NCBI RefSeq assembly: GCF_052076145.1
Contig: NZ_CP197246.1
Location: forward strand, 5,394,001 to 5,458,000
From: Kitasatospora sp052076145
Lineage (GTDB): Bacteria > Actinomycetota > Actinomycetes > Streptomycetales > Streptomycetaceae
Direction: 5' to 3'
DNA length: 64,000 bases
The notes below the pieces were generated by a model. It was not told where the DNA came from and ran no database searches. It saw only the letters and a list, made by a program, of their open reading frames with translations. The position numbers and the translations under genes are program-made. This document shows positions 40,202 through 48,264 of the stretch, piece by piece; within the stretch, counting starts at the first letter, position 1; each line of letters begins with the position of its first letter.

Positions 40202-41829
40202 TGCCGTACGCGTGGCGGCCCGACCTGCTGATCCGTGGCGCCTGGGTGGTCGACGGCACCGGCGCCGAACGCCGCCGCGCCGACCTCGCCGTCACCGACG
40301 GCGTCATCACCCCGAACGAGGGCGCCGACGCGGCCCGGGTCATCGACGCCGACGGGCTCGTCCTCGCCCCCGGCTTCATCGACATGCACGCCCACTCCGA
40401 CCTCGCCGTGCTCACCGAGCCCGCCCACCACGCCAGGACCAGCCAGGGCATCACCTGCGAGGTGCTCGGCCAGGACGGTCTCTCCTACGCCCCCGTCGAC
40501 GACCGCACCCTCCCGCTGCTGCGCCGCCAACTCACGGGCTGGAACGGCGATCCGGACGGATTCGACTGGAGTTGGCGCACCGTCGGCCAGTACCTCGACC
40601 GGCTGGACGCCGCCGGGCTCGCCGTCAACGCCTGCTACCTCGTGCCGCACGGCACCCTGCGCGCCCTGGTGGTCGGCTGGGAGGACCGCCCAGCCACCCC
40701 CGCCGAACTCGCCCGGATGTGCGAACTGCTCGCCCAGGGCCTGCGGGAGGGCGCGATCGGTCTCTCCGCCGGCCTCACCTACACCCCCGGCATGTACGCC
40801 GACAGCGCCGAACTCACCGCCCTCTGCCGGGTACTGGCCGCCCACGGCGCCTACCACTGCCCGCACACCCGCAGTTACGGCGCCGGCGCCCTCGACGCCT
40901 ACGCCGAGGTGATCGACCTCGCCCGCCGCACCGGCTGCGCCCTCCATCTCACCCACGCCACCATGAACTTCGGCGTCAACGAGGGCCGGGCCGGCGAGTT
41001 CCTCGAGCTGGTCGACCAGGCCCTCTACGACGGCGTCGACCTCACCCTCGACAGCTACCCCTACCTCCCCGGCTCCACCACCCTGGCCGCCCTGCTGCCG
41101 TCCTGGTCCACCGCGGGCGGGCCCGCCGCGACTCTGGACCGGCTGCGTGACCCGGCCGCCCGGGAGCTGATCCGAGCCGCCGTCGAGGAGACCGGCAGCG
41201 ACGGCTGCCACGGCGTCGTCACGGACTGGGCCACCATCCAGCTCTCCGGTGTCCACCGGCCCGGTCTGGCTGACCAAGTCGGCTGCACCGTCGCCGAGTT
41301 GGCGGCCCGGCAGGGAGTCAGTGGCACCACCGCCTTCCTGGACCTGCTGCTCGCGGACGAGCTGCGCACCACCATCCTCCAGCACGTCGGCCACGAGCAG
41401 AACGTCCGCGCGATCATGCGGCACCCCGCCCACACCGTCGGCAGCGACGGCCTGCTCACCGGCGCCCGCCCGCACCCCCGGGCCTGGGGCACCTTCCCGC
41501 GCTACCTCTCCCACTACAGCCGCGAGGAGGGCGTCCTCACCCTGGAGGAGACGATCGCCCGGATGACCGGCCGCCCGGCCCGCCGCCTCGGCCTGCGGGG
41601 CCGGGGCCTGATCCGCCCCGGCCACGCCGCCGACCTCGTCCTCCTCGACCCGCTCACCGTCCGCGACACCGCCACCTTCGACGACCCCCGCCGCCCGGCC
41701 GAGGGCATCCCGTACGTCTTCGTCGGCGGCACCGCCGTGATCGACGACTCCCGCCCGACCGGCGCCCTCCCGGGCCGCACACTGCGCCGCCGCCCCGACG
41801 GGCGCGGGACCCTAGGAGCCAGACTGTGA
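40201..41829 (+). CDS. D-aminoacylase-family amidohydrolase (N-acyl deacylase)
   Basis: 542 residues, ATG overlapping the previous stop. Amidohydrolase fold of the N-acyl-D-amino-acid deacylase group: N-terminal beta sandwich DLLIRGAWVVDGTGAERRRA, metal ligands His63 and His65 in GFIDMHAHSDLAVL, then LHLTHATMNFG, LQHVGHEQNVRAIMRHPAHT and SDGLLTGARPHPRAWGTFPR (Asp ligand in GSDG). In classical D-aminoacylases the strand after HxH ends VVGNCGFSPAP with a metal-bridging Cys. Here it is EVLGQDGLSYAP, without NCG, so substrate preference may differ. In context it could remove the acetyl group from N-acetyl-glucosaminate. Overlaps the aldolase by four bases (GTGA). Confidence 0.85.
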   Translation: MPYAWRPDLLIRGAWVVDGTGAERRRADLAVTDGVITPNEGADAARVIDADGLVLAPGFIDMHAHSDLAVLTEPAHHARTSQGITCEVLGQDGLSYAPVDDRTLPLLRRQLTGWNGDPDGFDWSWRTVGQYLDRLDAAGLAVNACYLVPHGTLRALVVGWEDRPATPAELARMCELLAQGLREGAIGLSAGLTYTPGMYADSAELTALCRVLAAHGAYHCPHTRSYGAGALDAYAEVIDLARRTGCALHLTHATMNFGVNEGRAGEFLELVDQALYDGVDLTLDSYPYLPGSTTLAALLPSWSTAGGPAATLDRLRDPAARELIRAAVEETGSDGCHGVVTDWATIQLSGVHRPGLADQVGCTVAELAARQGVSGTTAFLDLLLADELRTTILQHVGHEQNVRAIMRHPAHTVGSDGLLTGARPHPRAWGTFPRYLSHYSREEGVLTLEETIARMTGRPARRLGLRGRGLIRPGHAADLVLLDPLTVRDTATFDDPRRPAEGIPYVFVGGTAVIDDSRPTGALPGRTLRRRPDGRGTLGARL

Positions 41830-42476
41830 CACCCCAGACCGTGACACCCCACCCGCTCGCCGCCGAGCTGGCCGCCGAACTCGCCACCGACCGGGTCATC
41901 GCCGTGGTCCGCGCCCCCTCGATACCCGACGCGGGGGCGCTCTGCGCCGCGCTCGCCGAGGGCGGCATCCGCTGGGTCGAGTTCACCTTCACCACGCCGG
42001 ACGTCACCACCCACCTGCGGCGCGCCGTCGCGGCGGGCACCGGCTGCCTGGTCGGCGTCGGCACCGTGCTCACCGCCGACCAGGCGGCGGCGGCCGTCGA
42101 CGCCGGAGCCCGGTACCTCGTCACCCCGGGCGTCCGCCCGGCCGTCGCGGCGGCCCCCGTCCCGGTCATCCTCGGCGCCCTCACCCCCACCGAGGTGGCC
42201 GAAGCGGTCGACCACGGCGCGGCGGCGGTCAAGATCTTCCCGGCCCGCGCCTTCGGCCCCGGCTACTTCAAGGACCTCCGCGGCCCCTACCCCGCCGCCC
42301 CCCTGATCGCCTCCGGCGGCGTCAACGCCACCAACGCTGCCGACTTCCTCGCCGCCGGAGCCCTCGCCGTCTGCGCGGGCAGCGAAGTCGTCCACCCCGA
42401 CCTGGTCACCGCCGGTGACTGGCCCGAGATCACCCGCCGGGCCCGGGGGTTCGTGCAGGCACTCGGCCGGGCCTGA
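41826..42476 (+). CDS. eda: 2-dehydro-3-deoxy-phosphogluconate (KDPG/KHG) aldolase
   Basis: 216 residues from a GTG overlapping the deacylase stop. Class I aldolase barrel: VIAVVRAPSIPDAGALCAAL, WVEFTFTTPDV with catalytic base Glu52, GVGTVLTADQAAAAVDAGAR, LVTPGV, and the Schiff-base Lys136 in AAVKIFPARAFGPGYFKDLR; phosphate site LIASGGVNATNAADFLAAG. It splits KDPG to pyruvate and glyceraldehyde-3-phosphate (and KHG to pyruvate and glyoxylate). No 6-phosphogluconate dehydratase is adjacent, so its KDPG is more likely made by the divergent KDG kinase than by the Entner-Doudoroff route. Confidence 0.92.
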   Translation: MTPQTVTPHPLAAELAAELATDRVIAVVRAPSIPDAGALCAALAEGGIRWVEFTFTTPDVTTHLRRAVAAGTGCLVGVGTVLTADQAAAAVDAGARYLVTPGVRPAVAAAPVPVILGALTPTEVAEAVDHGAAAVKIFPARAFGPGYFKDLRGPYPAAPLIASGGVNATNAADFLAAGALAVCAGSEVVHPDLVTAGDWPEITRRARGFVQALGRA

Positions 42477-42552
42477 CACCACCGCCCGGCTCTGTCGGGA
42501 GCTGCCCATACGATCAGCGCCTCGACCGTCCGTCTCCCGAGGCCAGGTGCAC

Positions 42553-43320
42553 ATGTCGACCGACCCGCTGCTCATCACGTCGCAGGACGGCACGGTGATC
42601 GCCGCGTCCGACCGTCAGGCCCTCCGCCAGGCCATGGACCAGCTCACCGGGCCCGACAACCAGTTCTTCGTGATCGCCCGGGAGAGCGCGCCCGACCACT
42701 TCATCCAGACCTTCCGGCACGGCGCCGAGAGCTGGCAGGTGGAGTACCAGGACGGTTCGATGGAGCGGCTCTTCGAGGCCGTCGGCAACCAGCCCCGCGA
42801 GCTGGCGGAGGCCCTGCTGTGGGGCTGGGTCGAGGCCGGCCCGAGCGAGCACGAGGGGATCGTCTGGCGGCAGCTCCTCCTCTCGGTGCCGCAGCCCACC
42901 GGCCGCCTGGTGACGATGCTGCACATGCCCTACGGGCCCGACAGGCCCGACCGGCGTACGGCGACCATCGGCACCCACCGGGGCGGCCAGTTCTTCGCGG
43001 ACATCGTCCGGGACAGGCAGGTCGGGGGCGGTGTCCTCCGCGCACTGCTCCACATGTTCGGCCACGACGGCACCCACCGCGAAACCCTCCTCGAAGCCGC
43101 CGTCGACCTCGACCACGCGGAACGCCTGCTGGCGGAGATGCTCGCGGGCCTGGGAGTCACGGAATTCGGCGACATCCGGATCAAGCCGTTCACCATCGAG
43201 GTGGAGGGCCGGAGCTGGGGCCTGCTGGACATGATGGCGGACCGGAACGAGGAGTGGTACGAACTCGAGCCGCAGCAGATGGGGTTCTACGCCCCGTGGG
43301 ACGGCCGCTACGACACCTGA
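42553..43320 (+). CDS. Hypothetical protein, two-part
   Basis: 255 residues from ATG 42553. I do not recognise the family. Residues 1-115 look like a small alpha/beta domain: LLITSQDGTVIAASDRQALR, QFFVIARESAPDHFIQTFRH, ESWQVEYQDGSMERLFEAVG, and a helix ELAEALLWGWVEAG; the pattern of paired strands then WxVEY resembles immunity-type or phage-tail-type small domains, but not convincingly. Residues about 140-255 are acidic and helical with ADIVRDRQVGGGVLRALLHM and end in a Tyr/Trp-rich tail, YELEPQQMGFYAPWDGRYDT. No signal peptide. Not coupled to either neighbour. Confidence 0.6.
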   Translation: MSTDPLLITSQDGTVIAASDRQALRQAMDQLTGPDNQFFVIARESAPDHFIQTFRHGAESWQVEYQDGSMERLFEAVGNQPRELAEALLWGWVEAGPSEHEGIVWRQLLLSVPQPTGRLVTMLHMPYGPDRPDRRTATIGTHRGGQFFADIVRDRQVGGGVLRALLHMFGHDGTHRETLLEAAVDLDHAERLLAEMLAGLGVTEFGDIRIKPFTIEVEGRSWGLLDMMADRNEEWYELEPQQMGFYAPWDGRYDT

Positions 43321-43440
43321 CCGGGTCGGGTTCCCCCGGATGGCGTCCCCGGGTCGAGGGGGTGGCGGCGGTGGGCTGGGATGGGAGACGGACCGTCTTC
43401 CGACGGGCCACCACCAGCCGGGACGATCCGAGGGCTCATC

Positions 43441-44004
43441 ATGACCTGTCTGAACCGCAAGGACCTGGGGCTCTTCGCCCTGCGTGCCGCTGTCGGCGGA
43501 GTGCTCGTCGCGCACGGCACCCAGAAACTCTTCGGCTGGTTCGGCGGGGGAGGGCTGGAGGGCACGGCAAAGGCGATGGAGCACATGGGCTTCGTCCCGG
43601 GTCGGCAGAGCGCCCTGGCGGCCGGGCTCGGTGAGGCGGGCGGCGGTGTGCTGCTGATCGCCGGGCTGGCGACGCCCGCTGCGGGCGCGATCGTCGCGGG
43701 GACGATGGCGGGCGCGATCTCGGTGCACGCCCCGGGCGGGTTCTTCGCCACCTCCGGCGGTTACGAGTACCCGGCCTTCCTCGGTGCGTGCGGCGTCGCC
43801 CTCGGCATCTCCGGCGCGGGCCGCTACTCCGTCGACCACGTGAGCGGCCACCACCTGGACCGCGCCTGGGTCGGCCTGCTGGCCTTCGCCGCCAGTGCGG
43901 CCTCCGCCGCGAGCGTGGTCACCCGCCGTCAGGAGGTCGTCCGCCGCCGCGAGGAGCGGGCCGCCGACGAGGCCGCGCACCAGAACGGCGCCGGGCTCTC
44001 GTGA
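43441..44004 (+). CDS. DoxX family membrane protein
   Basis: 187 residues from ATG 43441. Four membrane segments with DoxX landmarks: LGLFALRAAVGGVLVAHGTQ, KLFGWFGGGGLEGTAKAMEH, LAAGLGEAGGGVLLIAGLAT, and AIVAGTMAGAISVHAPGGFF then YEYPAFLGACGVALGISGAG. The HGxQKLFGWFGG motif is the family signature. DoxX-type proteins are of uncertain function; some associate with thiol or oxidative stress systems or terminal oxidases. The C-terminal 40 residues are a charged cytoplasmic tail (TRRQEVVRRREERAADE). The next gene starts about 40 bases on and could share its transcript. Confidence 0.88.
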   Translation: MTCLNRKDLGLFALRAAVGGVLVAHGTQKLFGWFGGGGLEGTAKAMEHMGFVPGRQSALAAGLGEAGGGVLLIAGLATPAAGAIVAGTMAGAISVHAPGGFFATSGGYEYPAFLGACGVALGISGAGRYSVDHVSGHHLDRAWVGLLAFAASAASAASVVTRRQEVVRRREERAADEAAHQNGAGLS

Positions 44005-44045
44005 GCCGGAGGTCCCCGGAAGCCCCCGGAACGAGGAGCAACCCC

Positions 44046-44546
44046 ATGCACCGACACCCCCGTCGTACCGCCTCCGCCGTCGCGCTCGCCACGGCGGCGG
44101 CCCTGCTGTCGGGCTGTTCCTCCGGCAGCAGCGCGAGCTCGGCCGTCTCCTCCGCGGCGGCCGTCGTGAATTCGGGCGCCTCCGCGCTCGCCTCGGCCGC
44201 CAACGGGGTCTCCTCGGCGGCGGCCTCGGCGCAGTCCGCCGCCGCCTCCGCGCTGGCGGGTGTCACGGACGGCGTCGACGCCAAGGCGGACGTCATGCTC
44301 GGCGCCGTGACCACGGCTTCGGACGGCCGGTCCGAGGTGCCGGTGACCGTCACCAACCACGGCAGCAAGGCGTACCGGTACAGCGTCGAGGTGACCTTCG
44401 AGGACTCGTCCGGGAAGGCGCTGGACGTCGTCGTGCTCAGCGTCCCCGAGACCGCCGCCTCGGCCACCGCCCAGGCCACCGCCCGGAGCAACCGCAACCT
44501 CTCCGGCACGGTGACGGCGAAGGTCGGCGCAGCCCTGAGGTACTGA
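44046..44546 (+). CDS. Ala/Ser-rich lipoprotein
   Basis: 166 residues from ATG 44046 (GAGGAG site). A lipoprotein signal peptide ends in the lipobox LLSGC, so the mature protein is acylated at Cys (about residue 24) and anchored outside the membrane. Residues 25-85 are almost entirely Ala and Ser (coiled or disordered spacer). The rest (about 85-166) forms a small beta-sandwich-like domain, VPVTVTNHGSKAYRYSVEVT with SSGKALDVVVLSVPETA, like the FxLYD/DUF4352-type extracellular domains. The function is unknown. It ends before a hairpin at 44607-44635. Confidence 0.78.
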   Translation: MHRHPRRTASAVALATAAALLSGCSSGSSASSAVSSAAAVVNSGASALASAANGVSSAAASAQSAAASALAGVTDGVDAKADVMLGAVTTASDGRSEVPVTVTNHGSKAYRYSVEVTFEDSSGKALDVVVLSVPETAASATAQATARSNRNLSGTVTAKVGAALRY

Positions 44547-44606
44547 ATCCGGCCTGAGGGGCCGAGTACGAACTGACGGACCCTGATCATCTCTGCGTCA
44601 CCCGTG

Positions 44607-44635
44607 CACCGGCCCGCTTGCCCTGCGGGCCGGTG
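44607..44635 (+). terminator. Hairpin terminator after the lipoprotein gene
   Basis: CACCGGCCCGC / GCGGGCCGGTG, an 11-bp perfect stem with a 7-nt loop, followed by TTCTG. The remaining gene-free stretch to 44941 holds the chitinase promoter repeats. Confidence 0.75.
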
Positions 44636-44717
44636 TTCTGCTGGTCAGCGGGGTGCGGCCGGGGCGGGCGGCGGGGGCGGGGAACCTTAAGGGGGGCTCA
44701 AGGGGCAATCAGGGCTC

Positions 44718-44794
44718 TTGACGGGGGAGTTGGTCTAGTCCATTTTTATGCCAGGTGCAGGGAGCCCCTGGGCCGGCGCCGGTGGTCCAGACCT
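44718..44794 (+). promoter_or_regulatory. Chitinase promoter region with 12-bp direct repeats (dre-like)
   Basis: TTGACG (44718-44723) is a candidate -35; the -10 is not clear. TGGTCTAGTCCA (44731-44742) and TGGTCCAGACCT (44783-44794) are imperfect direct copies. The second is identical to the 12-bp repeat I recall from Streptomyces chitinase promoters, and both resemble the DasR-responsive element (TGGTCTAGACCA core). This predicts induction by chitin and repression in the absence of amino-sugar signals. Confidence 0.7.
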
Positions 44795-44941
44795 CCGGCG
44801 CCGGTTCGGCGCATCCCGGCCTCCGTCAGACCAGGCCCCTGCTCGATTCCCAGCTGTCATGCCCCTGGCCATGCGGCCCCACCCCGTGTGTCCCTCCCGA
44901 CGAGGTACGGCAGTTCCCCCACAACCAGGAGTCATGCACCC

Positions 44942-46804
44942 ATGAATCGTGCTGTCCACGCTCCCCGAGAGGCTCTCCAGGAGCCGGGTCGCAAGCGCCG
45001 CCCGAAGAGCCTCGCCGCCCTCGCCCTCGGCACCGCCGCCTCCCTGCTGCTCGGCACCGGCCTCGTGCTGAGTGCCGGCGCCACCGCCCAGGCCGCCGCC
45101 ACCAACAGCACCGGTGCCCCCGCCACCAGCGGCGGCATCAAGGTCGCCTACTTCGACCAGTGGTCGGTGTACGGCAATGCGTACTACCCGAAGACCGTCC
45201 AGGACACCGGCATAGCCGGGAAGCTGGACTACATGATCTACGACTTCGCGAACATCAACCCGACGTCGCTGAAGTGTTTCGAGGCCACCAAGGCCGCCTC
45301 CCAGAACGAGGACGACCCGAACGCCGGTGACGGCGCGGCGGACGCCTTCGCGGACTACCAGAAGTCCTACGGCGCGGACACCAGCGTGGACGGCGTCGCC
45401 GACACCTGGAACCAGCCGATCACGGGCAACTTCAACCAGCTGAAGAAGCTGAAGGCGAAGAACCCGAAGCTCAAGATCCTGATGTCGATCGGTGGTTGGA
45501 CGTACTCCAAGTACTTCTCCGACGTCGCCGCCAGCGACGCCAACCGCAAGGCCTTCGTCTCCTCCTGCATCGACATGTTCATCAAGGGCAACCTGCCCGT
45601 GGACGCTGGCTTCGGCGGTCCGGGCTCGGCGGCCGGGATCTTCGACGGCTTCGACATCGACTGGGAGTACCCGGGCGGCGGCGGCCACACCGGCAACCAC
45701 TCCTCGGCGGCCGACAAGCAGAACTACACCCTGCTGATGGCCGAGCTGCGCTCGCAGCTGGACGCCCAGGGCAAGGCCGACGGCAAGACCTACGCCCTCT
45801 CGGCGGCGGTCGGCGCCGGCCAGGACAAGATCCAGAACGTCGAGACCGACAAGCTCGGCCAGTACCTCACGTTCCTGGACGTCATGACCTACGACATGCA
45901 CGGTGCGTGGGACGCGACCGGCCCGACGAACCACCAGGCGCCGCTCTACTCGGGCCCGAACGACCCGATGACGCCGGTCAAGCCGGGCAACGGCAAGTAC
46001 TCGATCGACAACGCGATCAAGGCGTGGACGGTCGGCGACTCCCAGTACGGGATCAAGGGCGGCTTCCCAGCCAGCAAGATCAACATGGGTGTGCCGTTCT
46101 ACTACCGCGGCTGGACGGGCGTGCCCGCAGGTGCCAACCACGGCCTCTTCCAGAGCGCGACCGGCCCGGCCACCGGTGCTGCCATGTCCGGCAACGTCAA
46201 CGGCATCCGGATGTACAAGGAGCTGAACGGCTTCGTCGACAACCCGGCGTACACCTACTGGGACGACACCGCCAAGACCTCGTACTTCTACGACGGCACC
46301 ACCTTCTGGACGGGCGAGAACGCCCAGTCGATCCAGGCCAAGCTCGACTACGCGCACTGCAACGGCCTCGGCGGCTCGTTCGCCTTCTCGCTGTACGACA
46401 TGGGCACCCAGACCACGCTGTTCGACAAGATGGCCAGCGCCACCGACGGCTCCGCGGCGAGCTGCCCGGCGCCGTCGACCTCGGCCTCGCCGTCGTCCTC
46501 CCCGTCCTCCTCGCCGAGCAGCAGCCCCAGCAGCAGCCCGAGCAGCAGCCCGAGCAGCTCCCCGTCGAGCAGCCCGAGCAGCAGCCCGTCCTCCTCGCCG
46601 TCGAGCTCGCCCTCCAGCAGCCCGTCGACCTCGCCGAGCACCTCCTGCACGGCAGCCCCGAGCTGGAGCGCCTCCGCCACCTACGCGACCGCCACGAAGG
46701 TCTCGTGGAAGGGCCACTACTGGACCAACAAGTGGTGGACCACGAACGAGGACCCGACCGCCAGCGGCCAGTGGGGCGTCTGGGCCGACAACGGCCCCTG
46801 CTGA
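44942..46804 (+). CDS. Secreted GH18 chitinase with C-terminal chitin-binding domain
   Basis: 620 residues. Sec signal peptide (GRKRRPKSLAALALG, hydrophobic core, cleavage near AQA-A, about residue 49). The GH18 barrel starts at GGIKVAYFDQWSVYGNAYYP and holds LKILMSIGGWTYSKYFSDVA and the catalytic motif DGFDIDWEYPG with the acid Glu242 (D235, D238, D240). Further along is FLDVMTYDMHGAWD. A Ser/Pro linker (about 510-565) leads to a CBM5/12-type domain: WSASATYATATKVSWKGHYW, TNKWWTTNEDP. It hydrolyses chitin outside the cell. The ribosome site AGGAG is followed by an out-of-frame ATG at 44934 reading Met-His-Pro-stop, whose TGA overlaps the true ATG. Confidence 0.95.
   Translation: MNRAVHAPREALQEPGRKRRPKSLAALALGTAASLLLGTGLVLSAGATAQAAATNSTGAPATSGGIKVAYFDQWSVYGNAYYPKTVQDTGIAGKLDYMIYDFANINPTSLKCFEATKAASQNEDDPNAGDGAADAFADYQKSYGADTSVDGVADTWNQPITGNFNQLKKLKAKNPKLKILMSIGGWTYSKYFSDVAASDANRKAFVSSCIDMFIKGNLPVDAGFGGPGSAAGIFDGFDIDWEYPGGGGHTGNHSSAADKQNYTLLMAELRSQLDAQGKADGKTYALSAAVGAGQDKIQNVETDKLGQYLTFLDVMTYDMHGAWDATGPTNHQAPLYSGPNDPMTPVKPGNGKYSIDNAIKAWTVGDSQYGIKGGFPASKINMGVPFYYRGWTGVPAGANHGLFQSATGPATGAAMSGNVNGIRMYKELNGFVDNPAYTYWDDTAKTSYFYDGTTFWTGENAQSIQAKLDYAHCNGLGGSFAFSLYDMGTQTTLFDKMASATDGSAASCPAPSTSASPSSSPSSSPSSSPSSSPSSSPSSSPSSSPSSSPSSSPSSSPSSSPSTSPSTSCTAAPSWSASATYATATKVSWKGHYWTNKWWTTNEDPTASGQWGVWADNGPC
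46476..46646 (+). repeat. Ser/Pro linker microsatellite inside the chitinase gene
   Basis: A run of imperfect 12-base units (consensus AGCAGCAGCCCG / TCGTCCTCCCCG types) encodes repeated SSSP between catalytic and chitin-binding domains. Length changes by slippage would alter only linker length, since units are whole codons. Confidence 0.8.
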
Positions 46805-46836
46805 CCCGCTGAATCCTGGTTCTGACGGACCACCAC

Positions 46837-46872
46837 CCGCAGCCCCGGACGACCACTCGTCCGGGGCTGCGG
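46837..46872. terminator. Perfect 16-bp hairpin, bidirectional terminator
   Basis: CCGCAGCCCCGGACGA / TCGTCCGGGGCTGCGG with a CCAC loop lies between the convergent chitinase and M1 peptidase genes. Confidence 0.9.
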
Positions 46873-46889
46873 CGTACCCCTGCCCCCGC

Positions 46890-48260
46890 TCAGTGGGGAA
46901 GTGCGGGCAGCGCCGTCTCCCACAGCCAGGCGTCGAAGAACCCGTCGAGCGATCCGTCCGCCGCGTACTGCCCGGCGTGGGCGGTGAACTCGGCGGTGGC
47001 GACCACGCCGTGGCGGTGTATCGCGGCCCAGTCCTTGATCATCCGGAAGAAGGCCGGGTCGCCGAGCGCGAGGCGCAGCGCGTGCATGGTCAGCCCGCCG
47101 CGTTCGTAGAGCCGGTCGTCGAACATCAGCTTCTTCCCCGGGTCGGCGAGCCGCATGTCCTGCGGCAGGCCGGCAAGCAGCGCATGCGCCACGGCCGCGT
47201 GCTCGGCCGCCGTCCGGCCGCCCACGTGCTCGGACCAGAGCCACTCCGCGTACTTGGCGAAGCCCTCGTTCAGCCAGATGTGCCGCCAGTCGGCGATCGA
47301 CACGCTGTTGCCGAACCACTGGTGGGCCAGCTCGTGCGCGACCAGCCGCTCCGAAGTGCGGGCGCCGTCCAGGTGGTTGGTCCCGAAGGTGGCCACGCCC
47401 TGGGCTTCGACGGGTACGTCCAGCTCCTCGTCGGCGATCACCACCGCGTACTCCCCGAACGGGTAGGGGCCGAACAGCTCCTCGAAGAAAGGCATCATCC
47501 GGGCCTGCCGCCCGAAGTCGTGGGTGAAGTCCGGCAGCAGCCGGGCCGGCAGGTGGGCGGTCTGCGGCACCCGGCGGGTGGCTGGGTCCGCCTCGGTCAG
47601 CAGGACGCTCTGGTAGTGGCCGATCGAGACGGTCACCAGGTAGCTGGAGGTGGGTGCGGCCTGCTCGTAGACCCAGGTGGTGCTGGAGGAGTGGGTGGTC
47701 CGGGTGAGCAGCCGGCCGCCGACGATCACGGTGTAGGGGGACGGCGTGGTGATCGAGACCAGGTACGTGGCCTTGTCGGCCGGCCGGTCGTTGCACGGGT
47801 ACCAGGAGGGCGCGCCGACGGGCTGACTGGCCACCAGCGCACCGTCCGTCAGCTCCTCCCAGCCCAGGCCGCCCCACTGGCTGCGCACCGGCTTCGGGTT
47901 GCCGCTGTAGTGCACCTCGACGGTGAACGCGGCCCCCGCCGGCAGCGGCTTTGCGGGCCGGACGCGCAGCTTCCCGGCCCGGTGGGTGTAGTGCTGGGCC
48001 TTGCCGTCCACCAGCACCCGGCCGATCCGGAACTCCGCCAGGTCGAGCGCGAACTCGCGCAGCGGCTCGCCGCCCGCCACCGCGCTGAGCCGGGCCGAGC
48101 CCGCCAGCCGGTTGGGGCCGGGGCGGTAGTCCAGCGCGAGTTCGTACCGGTGGACGCGGTAGCGGGCGTCCCCGTGGGTCGGGAAGTACGGGTCCACGCC
48201 GGGGGCGGGCACCTGCTTGGGACTCACGGGTTCGTACGCTCCCTGGCTGCTGGCGTCCAT
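46890..48260 (-). CDS. M1 family zinc metallopeptidase (aminopeptidase)
   Basis: 456 residues. N-terminal beta domain (RVHRYELALDYRPGPNRLAG). Then the gluzincin core with His309-Glu310 and His313 in VAHELAHQWFGNSV and the third zinc ligand Glu332 in WLNEGFAKYAEWLW. The substrate-binding GxMEN loop is degenerate (VEAQGVATFGTN, about 284-295), typical of short actinobacterial M1 enzymes. It is shorter than PepN (about 850) because the C-terminal helical domains are missing. No signal peptide. It starts four bases after the stop of the Pls-like synthetase gene and must be co-translated with it. Epsilon-polylysine-degrading Zn aminopeptidases are known in producers, so a product-turnover or self-protection role is plausible. 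Confidence 0.9.
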   Translation of the reverse strand: MDASSQGAYEPVSPKQVPAPGVDPYFPTHGDARYRVHRYELALDYRPGPNRLAGSARLSAVAGGEPLREFALDLAEFRIGRVLVDGKAQHYTHRAGKLRVRPAKPLPAGAAFTVEVHYSGNPKPVRSQWGGLGWEELTDGALVASQPVGAPSWYPCNDRPADKATYLVSITTPSPYTVIVGGRLLTRTTHSSSTTWVYEQAAPTSSYLVTVSIGHYQSVLLTEADPATRRVPQTAHLPARLLPDFTHDFGRQARMMPFFEELFGPYPFGEYAVVIADEELDVPVEAQGVATFGTNHLDGARTSERLVAHELAHQWFGNSVSIADWRHIWLNEGFAKYAEWLWSEHVGGRTAAEHAAVAHALLAGLPQDMRLADPGKKLMFDDRLYERGGLTMHALRLALGDPAFFRMIKDWAAIHRHGVVATAEFTAHAGQYAADGSLDGFFDAWLWETALPALPH

Positions 48261-48264
48261 CTGG

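Noticed and set aside
46476..46646. Regular short repeats resembling a CRISPR or minisatellite array
   Set aside because: They are in-frame Ser/Pro codons of the chitinase linker with no spacers.
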